Source: Pedobacter ginsenosidimutans (lineage in GTDB: Bacteria; Bacteroidota; Bacteroidia; Sphingobacteriales; Sphingobacteriaceae). Taken from it: DNA of 64,000 bases. Of the stretch, positions 18,076 through 26,879 are shown in pieces. The notes below the pieces were generated by a model. It had not been told where the DNA came from and made no database searches. It saw nothing but the letters and a program-made list of their open reading frames with translations. How positions within the stretch are numbered: the stretch's first letter is position 1; every line of letters starts with the position of its first letter. The DNA is taken from the NCBI RefSeq assembly GCF_001442625.1, contig NZ_LMZQ01000009.1, forward strand, positions 178,247 through 242,246, in the 5' to 3' direction. Both the position numbers and the translations under genes were made by a program.

Positions 18076-18858
18076 TTACAAAAGTGCCCTATCCAGGTGT
18101 ACATAACCGCCATCCACATGGATCAGTTGGCCTGTAGTGTGACTGGATTTATCTGATAATAAGAATACAGCCATGTTGGCAATCTCATCCACACTGGTCA
18201 TTCTGTTCTCGAAAGGAATTTTATCTGTAATGTTCTTCAGTTTTTCATCACGGTCTTCGAAAGAGTTGATCCATTTCTCGTATAGCGGCGTCCAGGCTTC
18301 AGCAACAATAATCGCATTGACACGAATGCTAAAAGGCAATAATTCTACTGCCCACTCACGCGTTAAGGCATTTCTGGCACCGTTTGATGCAGCATAACCC
18401 GAAGTTCCACCTTGTCCGGTTTCTGCAGTTTTACTACCAATATTTAAAATAGAACCCTTGCTCTGTTTAAGTGCAGGTAAGGCATGTTTAGCCAAAAGGT
18501 AATAATGCACCACGTTTTTATGTAACGATTCCATAAAACCTTCATAAGTGCCATTTTCGAGGCCAATACCATCATTAACACCAGCATTGTTCACTAGGCC
18601 ATCTATTCTGCCATATTTTGCTAATATTGCATCAACAATGGTTTTGCAGCTTTCGGGCATGGTGAGCTCTGCGGTAAAATAATCGGCTTTTAAGCCTAAA
18701 ACTGTAATTTCCTGAAGCATTTTCAGGTTGTCGTTTTCGTTACGGCCAATAATAATGGGAAAAGCATTTTCAATGGCCAAAGCTTTTACAATTGCTGCGC
18801 CAATGCCTTTTGCGCCACCGCTCACCAGGATTATTTTGCCGTCTAAATTTAAATTCAT
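18076..18858 (-). CDS. SDR oxidoreductase, fucose/sugar-acid dehydrogenase type, Lys to Asn in active site
   Basis: 260 residues of the short-chain dehydrogenase family: cofactor motif GGAKGIG (14-20), NNAG (90-93), Ser142 and Tyr155. The catalytic YxxxK reads YAASN here, so Lys159 is replaced by Asn (codon AAC, plus strand GTT at 18382). The C-terminus has the usual SSHTTGQLIHVDGG motif. It lies with a FucP-like permease and a UxaA-like dehydratase, where the usual role is oxidation of L-fucose or of the 2-keto-3-deoxy acid. Activity without the Lys is doubtful, unless the base is a sequencing error. Confidence 0.8.
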   Translation of the reverse strand: MNLNLDGKIILVSGGAKGIGAAIVKALAIENAFPIIIGRNENDNLKMLQEITVLGLKADYFTAELTMPESCKTIVDAILAKYGRIDGLVNNAGVNDGIGLENGTYEGFMESLHKNVVHYYLLAKHALPALKQSKGSILNIGSKTAETGQGGTSGYAASNGARNALTREWAVELLPFSIRVNAIIVAEAWTPLYEKWINSFEDRDEKLKNITDKIPFENRMTSVDEIANMAVFLLSDKSSHTTGQLIHVDGGYVHLDRALL

Positions 18859-18948
18859 ATTTGGTTAATATTTTTGTTTTATTATTAAAAGCACAGAGAA
18901 CATAGAGTTTTCACAGGGAACATAGAGGGGTATTTAGCCTTGCTTCTA

Positions 18949-18996
18949 TAGATTTCTCTCCCGAAAATTCGGGACTGCGCTTCAGTCGAAATGACG
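18949..18996. repeat. Partial TCGAAATGACG-type dispersed repeat
   Basis: It begins TAGATTTCTC and ends CAGTCGAAATGACG, the same outer sequences as the right copies near the GIY-YIG gene (46579-46634 and 46741-46801). Inside is a short hairpin CCCGAA/TTCGGG. It sits between the SDR and dehydratase genes and may interrupt their transcript. Confidence 0.65.
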
Positions 18997-19021
18997 GATC
19001 GATTGTCCATCCTCCATGGAA

Positions 19022-20659
19022 TTAAAGGCTCACACCTCTTTTCCAGGGGATAAAATCATCCTGATTGAGTTGTACCGCCTTAGGAATTTCTTCGCCGCTG
19101 GCTACTTTAATACAGTATTCTAATATATCTTCGCCCATTTCGTTAATGGTTTTTTCGCCATTAATTACTGCTCCTGTGTCGATATCGATAATATCACTCA
19201 TGCGTTTGGCCAGGATTGAATTGGTAGCCACTTTAATGGTGGGACAAACCGGATTTCCTGTTGGCGTACCCAAACCGGTAGTAAATAAAATTAAGGTTGC
19301 TCCGGCAGCAGCTTTACCTGTGGTCGCTTCCACATCATTCCCCGGGGTACATACCAAGCTTAGGCCAGGTTTAGTGGCAGGTTCTGTATAATCTAAAACA
19401 TCTACAACAGGAGCGGAGCCCGCTTTACGTGCAGCACCTGCCGACTTAATCGCATCGGTAATTAAACCGTCTTTGATATTGCCTGGAGAAGGATTCATGT
19501 AAAAGCCAGAGCCAACTTTATGCGCCAGATCATCATATTCGGTCATTAAGCGGATAAATTTTTCAGCCGTTGGACGGTCCACAGACCTGTCGATCATTTC
19601 TTGCTCTACGCCACAAAGTTCAGGGAACTCGGCCAATAAAACCTTGGCCCCTAAAGCCACCAATAAATCGGCACAATAACCAACAGCTGGATTTGCAGAA
19701 ATACCGCTAAAACCATCGCTACCACCACATTTTACACCCACACACATTTTGCTTAGTGGGGCTGCTGCACGTTCTTGTTTATTAATGAACATTAATCCTT
19801 CAAAAGTACTGCGGATTGAATTTTGGATCAATTGCTCTTCGCTTTGCGCTTTTTGCTGCTCGAAAATTAAAAGTGGTTTATCAAAATCGGGATCGAGCGC
19901 AAATAAGTCGCGTTTAAAATCTTCAACCTGCAAATGCTGACAGCCCAAACTTAAAACCGTTATACCAGCCACATTGGGGTGATGGGCATAGGCCGCCAAT
20001 AATTTGCTTAATGTATCAGCATCCTGACGTGTTCCACCACAACCCCCATTATGCGTGAGGAATTTAATTCCATCTACATTTTTAAAGGTACGGCTGGCCT
20101 TATCTACTTTAGGTTCAAAACTAATATGATTAATGTCTTCTCCCTTTTCAAAGGCCTGAACCAGTTTATGGGTGTAAGCTTTATATTTATCATCTACCGC
20201 ATAACCCAACTCACTGTAAAGCGATTCTTTAATGATATCCAGATTTCTGTTTTCGCAAAATACAGTCGGGATAAACAACCAATAGTTTGCGGTGCCCACT
20301 GCGCCATTTTTACGGTGATAACCATTAAAGCTGCGGTTGGTATATTTACTTACATCGGGGGCTTCCCATTTGTAATTAACATTGCGATAGGCAAATGGCT
20401 CTGCAGCATGTTTGGTATTCTCTACATTCATCCGCATACCAGCCTTTACATCAAATTGTACCTTTCCAACCAAAACGCCGTACATCATTACCTCATCACC
20501 TGCTTTCATATCCTGCATAAAAAATTTATGCTTGGCAGGGATTTCATCAACAGTAACGTAGGTATTCCCTTCATGCACTATTTTGGTGTCTTTAGGTAAA
20601 TCTTGTAACGCAACCAAAACATTATCAGCATTGTTAATCTTGATGACTAATTTTTTCAT
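19022..20659 (-). CDS. UxaA-family (altronate-type) sugar acid dehydratase
   Basis: 545 residues from the ATG at 20659; a TTG two codons earlier is an alternative. The N-terminal ~90 residues are the SAF domain, the rest the UxaA_C domain with Cys-rich signatures LTHNGGCGGTRQD, SLGCQH, VGVKCGGSDGFSG and EFPELCGVEQ. Such enzymes dehydrate D-altronate or related sugar acids (in this type of cluster probably L-fuconate) and use iron. Its start overlaps the end of the fucP-like gene by 26 bp, showing tight coupling. Confidence 0.85.
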   Translation of the reverse strand: MKKLVIKINNADNVLVALQDLPKDTKIVHEGNTYVTVDEIPAKHKFFMQDMKAGDEVMMYGVLVGKVQFDVKAGMRMNVENTKHAAEPFAYRNVNYKWEAPDVSKYTNRSFNGYHRKNGAVGTANYWLFIPTVFCENRNLDIIKESLYSELGYAVDDKYKAYTHKLVQAFEKGEDINHISFEPKVDKASRTFKNVDGIKFLTHNGGCGGTRQDADTLSKLLAAYAHHPNVAGITVLSLGCQHLQVEDFKRDLFALDPDFDKPLLIFEQQKAQSEEQLIQNSIRSTFEGLMFINKQERAAAPLSKMCVGVKCGGSDGFSGISANPAVGYCADLLVALGAKVLLAEFPELCGVEQEMIDRSVDRPTAEKFIRLMTEYDDLAHKVGSGFYMNPSPGNIKDGLITDAIKSAGAARKAGSAPVVDVLDYTEPATKPGLSLVCTPGNDVEATTGKAAAGATLILFTTGLGTPTGNPVCPTIKVATNSILAKRMSDIIDIDTGAVINGEKTINEMGEDILEYCIKVASGEEIPKAVQLNQDDFIPWKRGVSL

Positions 20660-21977
20660 TGTCAATTTTATAATCTAAACTAATTTCTTTTTCAATGTGA
20701 TTGGGTTTCCATCCTTTCCATCCGAAGTAGAAAACCACTAAAAAGCATATAAAAGGTACCAAATACCCATATTGTATATTGTGTGTAGCATCTGATATTA
20801 ACCCCAATATCGGAGGTAAAAAAGCACCACCAACAATAGACATCACAATTAACGATGAACCCAGTTTTGTATCTTTACCCAAACCTGCTATGCCCAATGA
20901 GAATATGGTTGGGAACATGATCGACATAAAGAAAGAGACACCGATTAAAGCATAAACGGTAATCATGCCGCTTGCAAAAATAGATACGAGGGTAAGTACA
21001 GCACTGATTAATGCGTAAAGCATCAATAGTTTATGGGCAGCTACGTATCTCATGAAGAAAGTTCCGGCGAACCTGCCAATCATAAAAGCCAGGCCTGCCG
21101 CACCAGCGTACCATTTTGCTGCATCCTGACTAATACCTGCAGAAGAGGTTACAAAACTGATGAATAAACTCAATACGCAAACCTGTGCGCCTACATAAAA
21201 AAACTGACCGATGATGGCCCAACGCAAATGGCTATGGCCCAATACATGTGCAAAACTGCTTTTTTCCTGGGCATTTTCTTCTTCCTTAATATCTGGCAGC
21301 TTGGTGAAAATAAATAGGATGGCTACAACAATAATCAGGATACCCAAAATTAGATAAGGCGCTTTTACCGTCGACGCCTCTTCAAGCATATAAGCCTGTT
21401 TTTCTAAAGGCAACATTTTCGCCAATTGGGCATCGGTATATTTTACTTCGGTAAAAATAAATTTACCACCAAGTACTGGTGCTAAAAATGCAGCTAAACC
21501 ATTAAAAGACTGAGAGAAATTTAAACGCTGGGTAGCTGTTTCTGGTGGTCCCAGTACGGTAACATAAGGATTTGCCGCTGTTTCCAGGAAGGTTAAACCA
21601 CAGGCGATAATAAAAAGTGCACCTAAGAAAAATATATATTGTGCAGTATTGGCTGCGGGTATAAATAATAAACAGCCGATGGCGAATAAAACGAGACCTA
21701 ATATGATACCACTTTTATACCCATACTTGCGCATAATGTAGCCTGCAGGTAGCGCCAATAAAAAATAAGCGATAAAAACCGAAGAATCGACCAGGGTAGA
21801 TTCGAAAACGTTTAGTTGAAAAGCTTTGCGTAAATGCGGAATTAATACAGGATCGAGATTGTGGACAAAACCCCAGAAGAAAAAGAGGCTGGTGACCAAA
21901 ATTAGTGGAAATAAATATCCCTTGCCATTTTTTGGTGTATCGGATACCTGAAAGTTCGTTGATGGAGTGTGACTCAT
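20634..21977 (-). CDS. fucP: L-fucose:proton symporter (FucP-like MFS permease)
   Basis: 447 residues, twelve membrane segments of the major facilitator family. The N-terminal LFFFWGFVHNLDPVLIPHLR segment and FLETAANPYVTVLGP are hallmarks of the FucP branch, including the acidic residue in the first helix used in proton coupling. It would import L-fucose or a close 6-deoxy or neutral hexose. It is first in a three-gene set with dehydratase and SDR and divergent from an AraC regulator (176-bp gap). Confidence 0.88.
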   Translation of the reverse strand: MSHTPSTNFQVSDTPKNGKGYLFPLILVTSLFFFWGFVHNLDPVLIPHLRKAFQLNVFESTLVDSSVFIAYFLLALPAGYIMRKYGYKSGIILGLVLFAIGCLLFIPAANTAQYIFFLGALFIIACGLTFLETAANPYVTVLGPPETATQRLNFSQSFNGLAAFLAPVLGGKFIFTEVKYTDAQLAKMLPLEKQAYMLEEASTVKAPYLILGILIIVVAILFIFTKLPDIKEEENAQEKSSFAHVLGHSHLRWAIIGQFFYVGAQVCVLSLFISFVTSSAGISQDAAKWYAGAAGLAFMIGRFAGTFFMRYVAAHKLLMLYALISAVLTLVSIFASGMITVYALIGVSFFMSIMFPTIFSLGIAGLGKDTKLGSSLIVMSIVGGAFLPPILGLISDATHNIQYGYLVPFICFLVVFYFGWKGWKPNHIEKEISLDYKIDNEKISHQD

Positions 21978-22092
21978 GTTTTATTTGGTTATAATGGTTT
22001 AAGCAGGTTCTTTTTGGTTAGATGTTGTATTACAAATTAAACCGTTAAGCGTTAATAAAAATTTAACATTATGATCTAATTATTAAATGATA

Positions 22093-22126
22093 TTGGCTCA
22101 ATTTTTTACATTGCAAAATAATTTTG
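22093..22126 (+). promoter_or_regulatory. Promoter of the AraC regulator of the fucose-type cluster
   Basis: The -7 box TAATTTTG (22119-22126) is an exact consensus match, 27 bp before the ATG. A TTGG at 22093-22096 is a fair -33 element with about 23 bp spacing. In the same gap a repeat GTTAAGCGTTAA (22044-22055) might be an operator for the divergent fucP promoter. Confidence 0.55.
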
Positions 22127-22153
22127 CATATTAGATTGATTTTTTAAAATTTT

Positions 22154-23023
22154 ATGAAACCGCATTTACTTAATGTATCTACTAATTCGGTAGATTCTTT
22201 TAGCGCTCGAAGAGACATTATGCCTGATATAAACAACCGTTGGCATTACCACTCTGCATTAGAATTGATCTACGTTAAAGAAGGTAGGGGAACGCAGTTT
22301 ATTGGCGATAGTATTAAAAATTTCAAGGATGGTGATGTTGTTCTGCTCGGGAGCAATTTGCCCCACTACTGGCGCTTCGACCCAGAATTTTTTGATGAAA
22401 CAGCTGGTGAGCCGGTTGATGTTTATGCGATTCATTTTAAGGAGGATTTTTTGGGTAAGGATTTTCTCGACCTTCCCGAAAATCAGGAGATCAAAAAAGT
22501 CTTGCTTCAATCGAGACAGGGAATTCAGTTGCAAGGCGCCTCAAAAGAGAGAATTGCCGGCTTAATGCCACAGATTATTGAGGCTACGGGTACCATGAAG
22601 ATTATAAAAATACTTGAGGTATTAACTGAAATAGCCAATTGTGAAGAAAAAAATATATTAGTTTCGCTAGGGTTTAAGCCAAACTTTCTGAAGAACGAAA
22701 AAGACAGGATCCAATCTATTTATAACTATACCATCAGCAATTACAAAAATAAAATAGAACTAAAGGAAATTGCTGCGGTAGCTAAAATTAGTCCCAATTC
22801 TTTCTGTAAATTCTTTAAAACTAAAAGTAGAAAAACTTATACGCAGTTTCTGAACGAGATTAGAGTAGGGCAGGCCTGTAAGTTATTGATCGAAAATGAT
22901 CTAACCGTTAAAGAAATCTGCTACGACTGCGGCTTTTACAACTTTACCAGTTTCCATAAATACTTTAGGGAGATAACCGGTAAAACACCGTTGAAATATC
23001 AGCAGGCCTTTTCTAAGCAATAG
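22154..23023 (+). CDS. AraC family regulator, likely activator of the divergent fucP cluster
   Basis: 289 residues. The N-terminal cupin (HYHSALELIYVKEGRGTQFIGD, then a GDVVLLGSNLPHYWR segment) is the sugar-sensing part of many Bacteroidota AraC proteins, and the C-terminal ~100 residues are the double helix-turn-helix with a CGFYNFTSFHKYF motif. Its divergence from fucP, with a shared 176-bp gap, is the classical layout for local control. The sensed sugar is inferred from the neighbours. Confidence 0.88.
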   Translation: MKPHLLNVSTNSVDSFSARRDIMPDINNRWHYHSALELIYVKEGRGTQFIGDSIKNFKDGDVVLLGSNLPHYWRFDPEFFDETAGEPVDVYAIHFKEDFLGKDFLDLPENQEIKKVLLQSRQGIQLQGASKERIAGLMPQIIEATGTMKIIKILEVLTEIANCEEKNILVSLGFKPNFLKNEKDRIQSIYNYTISNYKNKIELKEIAAVAKISPNSFCKFFKTKSRKTYTQFLNEIRVGQACKLLIENDLTVKEICYDCGFYNFTSFHKYFREITGKTPLKYQQAFSKQ

Positions 23024-23194
23024 CTATAGCCAATGAAGTCTGTTTTTTAAAATATGACTTCCTAATTCTACAATATTTGCCACTTTATTTAAGTTTTTCT
23101 GCTTAGTTTTGCTCAAAACCAAATATTAATAGTTGAAGTTTTAATGATTTTTATCCTTTATCGATTTTAAAACATAAGAATGTTAAAACTAATT

Positions 23195-23224
23195 TTTGAT
23201 TTATAGGTTTATAGCTTAAGTTTG
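23195..23224 (+). promoter_or_regulatory. Strong consensus promoter of a small membrane protein gene
   Basis: TTTG at 23195-23198 and TAAGTTTG at 23217-23224, separated by 18 bp, match both parts of the Bacteroidota promoter. The ATG follows 20 bp later. Confidence 0.7.
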
Positions 23225-23244
23225 CATTTCTAACTGAATATTTT

Positions 23245-23457
23245 ATGAGCAATATCTCTAATCCGAAACCGGTGAAAAAGGGCGATAGGATGGACAATGA
23301 CCATAATAACCTTAATGAGTCTTATACCCCTGGTTCAAAACATAAGTTTGAAGGATGGCCGATTTTATGGATCCTGATAGCTATATTTTTAATCTCCGCA
23401 GTTTTATGGTATACAGGAGCTGCACCCTACCTGATTAAGTGGATCGCCAATAAATAA
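23245..23457 (+). CDS. Small single-pass membrane protein, unknown function
   Basis: 70 residues: a charged, Asn-rich N-terminal half and a membrane segment (about residues 40-57, GWPILWILIAIFLISAVLW) with a short tail. There is no recognised family. It has a good promoter of its own and faces another tiny membrane protein gene at 23573-23683. An in-frame ATG at residue 16 is a possible alternative start. Confidence 0.6.
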   Translation: MSNISNPKPVKKGDRMDNDHNNLNESYTPGSKHKFEGWPILWILIAIFLISAVLWYTGAAPYLIKWIANK

Positions 23458-23572
23458 AAAGATGTTTTTAAAGTGGTCAGTTTGGCCATAACATTTCATT
23501 GTCTTTCTGTGAGAAAGTTCAATGTATTGGCTTAAAGGGAGACGTTAACTTTGATGACGGGAAAAGAACTGA

Positions 23573-23683
23573 TTAAAATTTTTCATCATCGCTGGGAATC
23601 TGCTCAGCGGAGAAATAGCAGTACAACATTAATCCAAAGGAAACAATATAAAATACCGCTGTGATTAAAAGGAATGTGCTCAT
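23573..23683 (-). CDS. 36-residue membrane micro-protein
   Basis: A short frame missed by length cut-offs: ATG at 23683, stop TAA at 23573-23575. The protein starts MSTFLLITAVFYIVSFGLM, has one membrane helix (about 3-24) and an acidic tail QIPSDDEKF. The clean hydrophobic plus acidic layout and lack of rare codons look like a real small protein, but no family is recognised. It is convergent with the 70-residue protein. Confidence 0.5.
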   Translation of the reverse strand: MSTFLLITAVFYIVSFGLMLYCYFSAEQIPSDDEKF

Positions 23684-23854
23684 ATAAATAGTTATTTGGT
23701 TAGTGTAATTATAACGTTAAGTTATCTTAAATTATATAGGGCGATGCATTTATTTTATATTAATTATTAACATAATTAATTTTAATGTTGAAAACTATTT
23801 ATATAGTTGGTTTTGTAGTGTCGATTTGTCATTCTGCTGTTCCTCGGTATCTGT

Positions 23855-24814
23855 TTACCTCGCTTGAAATTTATCGCGGTATTGAGTAGGCGTCATCCCA
23901 ACTGATTTTCTGAACACTTTCCTAAATGCTTTGGGATCATTGTAGCCGGAGTTATAAATTACCTCTGTCATTTGTTGAGCAGTTTGCTCTAATAACTTTT
24001 TAGCTGCTTCGATACGGGTTTGTTGAAGATACTCGATAGGCGTAATACCAATCACCTGTTTAAAACGACGTACAATATTTCTTCTACTGGAAGGAATATC
24101 TTTAATCATCTCTTCGATGGTAGCTACATCCTGATAATTGTTTTCAATTTTTTCTTGAGCAGAGGCAACAATATCGTCATTGTGATGACGGATAGGCTGG
24201 AAGGTGCTAAAGTATGATTGGTTTACACGGTCCATATCGATCGCAAAAATCTTCGCCACCTTAATGGCCATATCTTTTCCACAATGAAGCTGTAAAAGAT
24301 GCAGCAATAAATGAAAAGTAGAGGTTGCTCCACCACTTGTAAATAATTTTCCATCCTGTGTTACCGTTTTATCAGCCTTTAAATGAACCAGGGGGAATGC
24401 CATAGAAAAGGCAGAGCAGGCATCAACATGTGTGGTAGCCGCTTTACCATCCAGCAATCCTGATGCTGCAAGTAAAAATGCACCAGTACAAAAAGTAGCA
24501 ATTTCTGCGCCTGCTGCATGTTGTTTGTTTAACCAGGGGATATAGTTTCGGTTTGCTGCGATGGAATCTTTAATATCGTTGGTTGCAAATGAAGGAACCA
24601 AAATAAGATCAAGATGTGCAGCTTTTTGCAAGGGCACACAAGGATGCGCACTAAAATTGTAATTTTTATCCTCCAGTGTAATTAAACTAATGTTAAATGG
24701 AGTTTCGAGGCCATCTTTCCGATAAAATCCATTAACAGTATCAAATACATCCAAAATAGCCGCTATGCTTAATAATCTGAAATTTTGGGGCAGTAAAACA
24801 CCTACTTGTATCAT
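23855..24814 (-). CDS. GlxA-type regulator (DJ-1/PfpI domain plus AraC domain)
   Basis: 319 residues. The N-terminal ~185 residues form a class I glutamine amidotransferase/DJ-1 fold with the elbow Cys109 in TFCTGAFLLAASG. The C-terminal ~100 are the AraC helix-turn-helix, ending in the typical SGYNDPKAFRKVFRKSVGMTP. The DJ-1 domain of these proteins is usually a ligand sensor. The gene is divergent from the DinB operon at 24950, with a 135-bp gap, and is its likely regulator. Confidence 0.88.
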   Translation of the reverse strand: MIQVGVLLPQNFRLLSIAAILDVFDTVNGFYRKDGLETPFNISLITLEDKNYNFSAHPCVPLQKAAHLDLILVPSFATNDIKDSIAANRNYIPWLNKQHAAGAEIATFCTGAFLLAASGLLDGKAATTHVDACSAFSMAFPLVHLKADKTVTQDGKLFTSGGATSTFHLLLHLLQLHCGKDMAIKVAKIFAIDMDRVNQSYFSTFQPIRHHNDDIVASAQEKIENNYQDVATIEEMIKDIPSSRRNIVRRFKQVIGITPIEYLQQTRIEAAKKLLEQTAQQMTEVIYNSGYNDPKAFRKVFRKSVGMTPTQYRDKFQAR

Positions 24815-24949
24815 TTGGTTAAAAATTTAAGTATCGTAAATATATAAAAATTGTCTGAAATGCCCCTTAAGATTGACTTTTACGGCAACGGTGTTCAGCT
24901 AAATTAACAACTAACTTTATTTTCAGTTAATCAACTAATTAATAAACAT

Positions 24950-25444
24950 ATGAAAACCACCCCAAAGAGTAGCAGAATGTACGGCTTTATAGTGTTGTAC
25001 GAAATGCAAACAGATTTTTTAGTAAGGGCTTTAGATGGGATAGACCAAAAGGATGCACATAAAAGATTAGATACGAAAGCAAATCACATTGCCTGGATTA
25101 CCGGGAGTGTGGTGCATGGCCGCTATTTTCTGGCCAAATCATTTGGTATCGATATTCCATCCGTAACCGACGAACTTTTTGCCAATAACAAAGGGATTGT
25201 AGATGATGCCACTTATCCTTTACTCGCAGATTTCATTAAAGATTGGGCAGCAATTTCTCCAAAGTTACAGGAGGCTTTAACCCAGGCTACTGATGAGAAA
25301 CTGGAAGAGAAACTCAATATCCCCGGAATGGAGATCACATTGTTTGAAATGATCAGCTTTAGCAGTTATAGAGAAGCCAATTGCATCGGGCAGATTGCCT
25401 TATGGCGCAGGTTATTAAACTATCCTGGAATGAATTATATGTAA
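24950..25444 (+). CDS. DinB-family protein
   Basis: 164 residues, helical, with the DinB-like four-helix layout. An early KANHIAWITGSVVHGRY segment holds His residues typical of the metal site, but the usual third His near the C-terminus is not obvious (REANCIGQIALWRR), so metal binding may be incomplete. Relatives include thiol-dependent transferases; the substrate is unknown. It is first in a four-gene operon. Confidence 0.75.
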   Translation: MKTTPKSSRMYGFIVLYEMQTDFLVRALDGIDQKDAHKRLDTKANHIAWITGSVVHGRYFLAKSFGIDIPSVTDELFANNKGIVDDATYPLLADFIKDWAAISPKLQEALTQATDEKLEEKLNIPGMEITLFEMISFSSYREANCIGQIALWRRLLNYPGMNYM

Positions 25445-25447
25445 ACT

Positions 25448-25954
25448 ATGGAAAAAATAATTAGAGAAGCCGATGAAACTTTGTCGGCATTAGAATATGA
25501 GTTTTCGAGATTTGATTCCCCACAGATCAACGAGGTACCTTTTGAAGGGAGCTGGACTGCAGGCCAATTGGCTGAGCACCTGGTTTTGTCGAATTCAGGT
25601 TTCCTGGAGGTGATTAATGGGCCGGTAACCGAAACAGATAAACCGGCAGATTTAATGGTAAAAGAAATCAGAAAAGATTTTTTGAATTTCAATGTGAAGT
25701 ACAATTCGCCTAAAGAGATCTATCCTGAAGACAGGACATATAATCAACCTGAATTATTAAAAAGTTTAAAGCAGATCAGGGAGGGGATATCAGATGCGAT
25801 AACTGGTTTGGATTTAACTAAAACATGTACCGCTTATGAGCTGCCCGGATATGGCTTTCTAACCCGGTTGGAGGCAATTTATTTCGTGATTTATCATACA
25901 CAAAGACATGTTCATCAGTTAAAGAATATTTACAATGAGCTGGATAGCAATTGA
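25448..25954 (+). CDS. DinB-like metal-binding protein
   Basis: 168 residues, 3 bp after the previous gene. The sequence has the three His positions of the DinB metal site: WTAGQLAEHLVLS near residue 45 and FVIYHTQRHVHQL near the C-terminus. This suggests a metal-dependent transferase or hydrolase, possibly with a thiol cofactor as in bacillithiol transferases. Pairing of two DinB proteins may reflect two related substrates. Confidence 0.8.
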   Translation: MEKIIREADETLSALEYEFSRFDSPQINEVPFEGSWTAGQLAEHLVLSNSGFLEVINGPVTETDKPADLMVKEIRKDFLNFNVKYNSPKEIYPEDRTYNQPELLKSLKQIREGISDAITGLDLTKTCTAYELPGYGFLTRLEAIYFVIYHTQRHVHQLKNIYNELDSN

Positions 25955-25969
25955 TTTTTAATTAAATTT

Positions 25970-26389
25970 ATGAGAAACAACAGGCTTAATCTACTAAATC
26001 CCTATATCGGCAAATGGAAAACAGAAGGTTTAACAAAATCAGGTGATATAATCACTGGAACCGATACCTACGAATGGGTTGATGGTGGTTTTTTCTTAAT
26101 GCATCAGGTAGATATCATGTTTGGTGATAAAAAGATCCGATCGTTGGAAATTACGCACTATGATGATATGGAGGATGTTTTTAGGTCGCAATCGTTCGAT
26201 AATGAAGGCAATATTTCCATATCTACCCTTAAAATTTACGATGATATTATTTTAATATTTGCCGATACAGAAAGATTTAAAGGGAATTTTAAAACAAATA
26301 CTATTGAAGGGACATGGGAACAGTTTGATGGTAAAAACTGGGTACCATGGATGGATATCAAATTAACAAAACTTGAAAATGGGCAGTAA
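25970..26389 (+). CDS. DUF1579-like calycin-fold protein
   Basis: 139 residues. The start NPYIGKWKTEG and the later IEGTWEQFDGKNWVPWMDIKL are like proteins of the DUF1579/calycin type, which form a small beta-barrel that may bind a ligand. There is no signal peptide. It lies 15 bp after the second DinB gene and overlaps the next one by 11 bp. Function unknown. Confidence 0.6.
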   Translation: MRNNRLNLLNPYIGKWKTEGLTKSGDIITGTDTYEWVDGGFFLMHQVDIMFGDKKIRSLEITHYDDMEDVFRSQSFDNEGNISISTLKIYDDIILIFADTERFKGNFKTNTIEGTWEQFDGKNWVPWMDIKLTKLENGQ

Positions 26390-26762
26390 GGAGCACAAGC
26401 AGAAAGCAGATCAGGTTGATAATTACATGGAAAAACTCCAGCATCCTTTTAAACAGGAGGTCGAGCGGTTACGAAGTATCATACTGAATGCAAATCCTAA
26501 ACTGCAAGAAAGAGTGAAGTGGAATTCACCAAGTTTTTTTTATATAAAAGATTTGGCTGCTTTTAACCTTAGGGCAAAAGGATATGTGCAGATCATTTTT
26601 ATTTTTTACGATGGAAATATGATCGAAGATCCATCTTTATTACAAGGTAATTGGAAAGATAGGCGTGAAGCAAGGTTTCACAGTATGGCCGATATTGAAG
26701 CAAAACAATCTGCGCTTGAGCAGTTGGTAAATAATTGGGTTAAACTGATAGAAAGTAAATAA
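26379..26762 (+). CDS. DUF1801 family protein
   Basis: 127 residues from the ATG at 26379, which overlaps the previous gene by 11 bp; a TTG two codons upstream is also possible. The sequence (VDNYMEKLQHPFKQEVERLR, then VKWNSPSFFYI and a late W) fits DUF1801, a small YdhG/Fra-like fold. Function unknown. It is the last gene of the operon. Confidence 0.75.
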   Translation: MGSKEHKQKADQVDNYMEKLQHPFKQEVERLRSIILNANPKLQERVKWNSPSFFYIKDLAAFNLRAKGYVQIIFIFYDGNMIEDPSLLQGNWKDRREARFHSMADIEAKQSALEQLVNNWVKLIESK

Positions 26763-26879
26763 CAATTAACATCCCAAAGGGAAAAAACAACAAAACAATG
26801 GCAACAATTAACACTTGATAATAATAGGGGGGGAGCCCTGAGTCCTTAGTTCATGGTATTTTATTAATTAAGTGTACAA

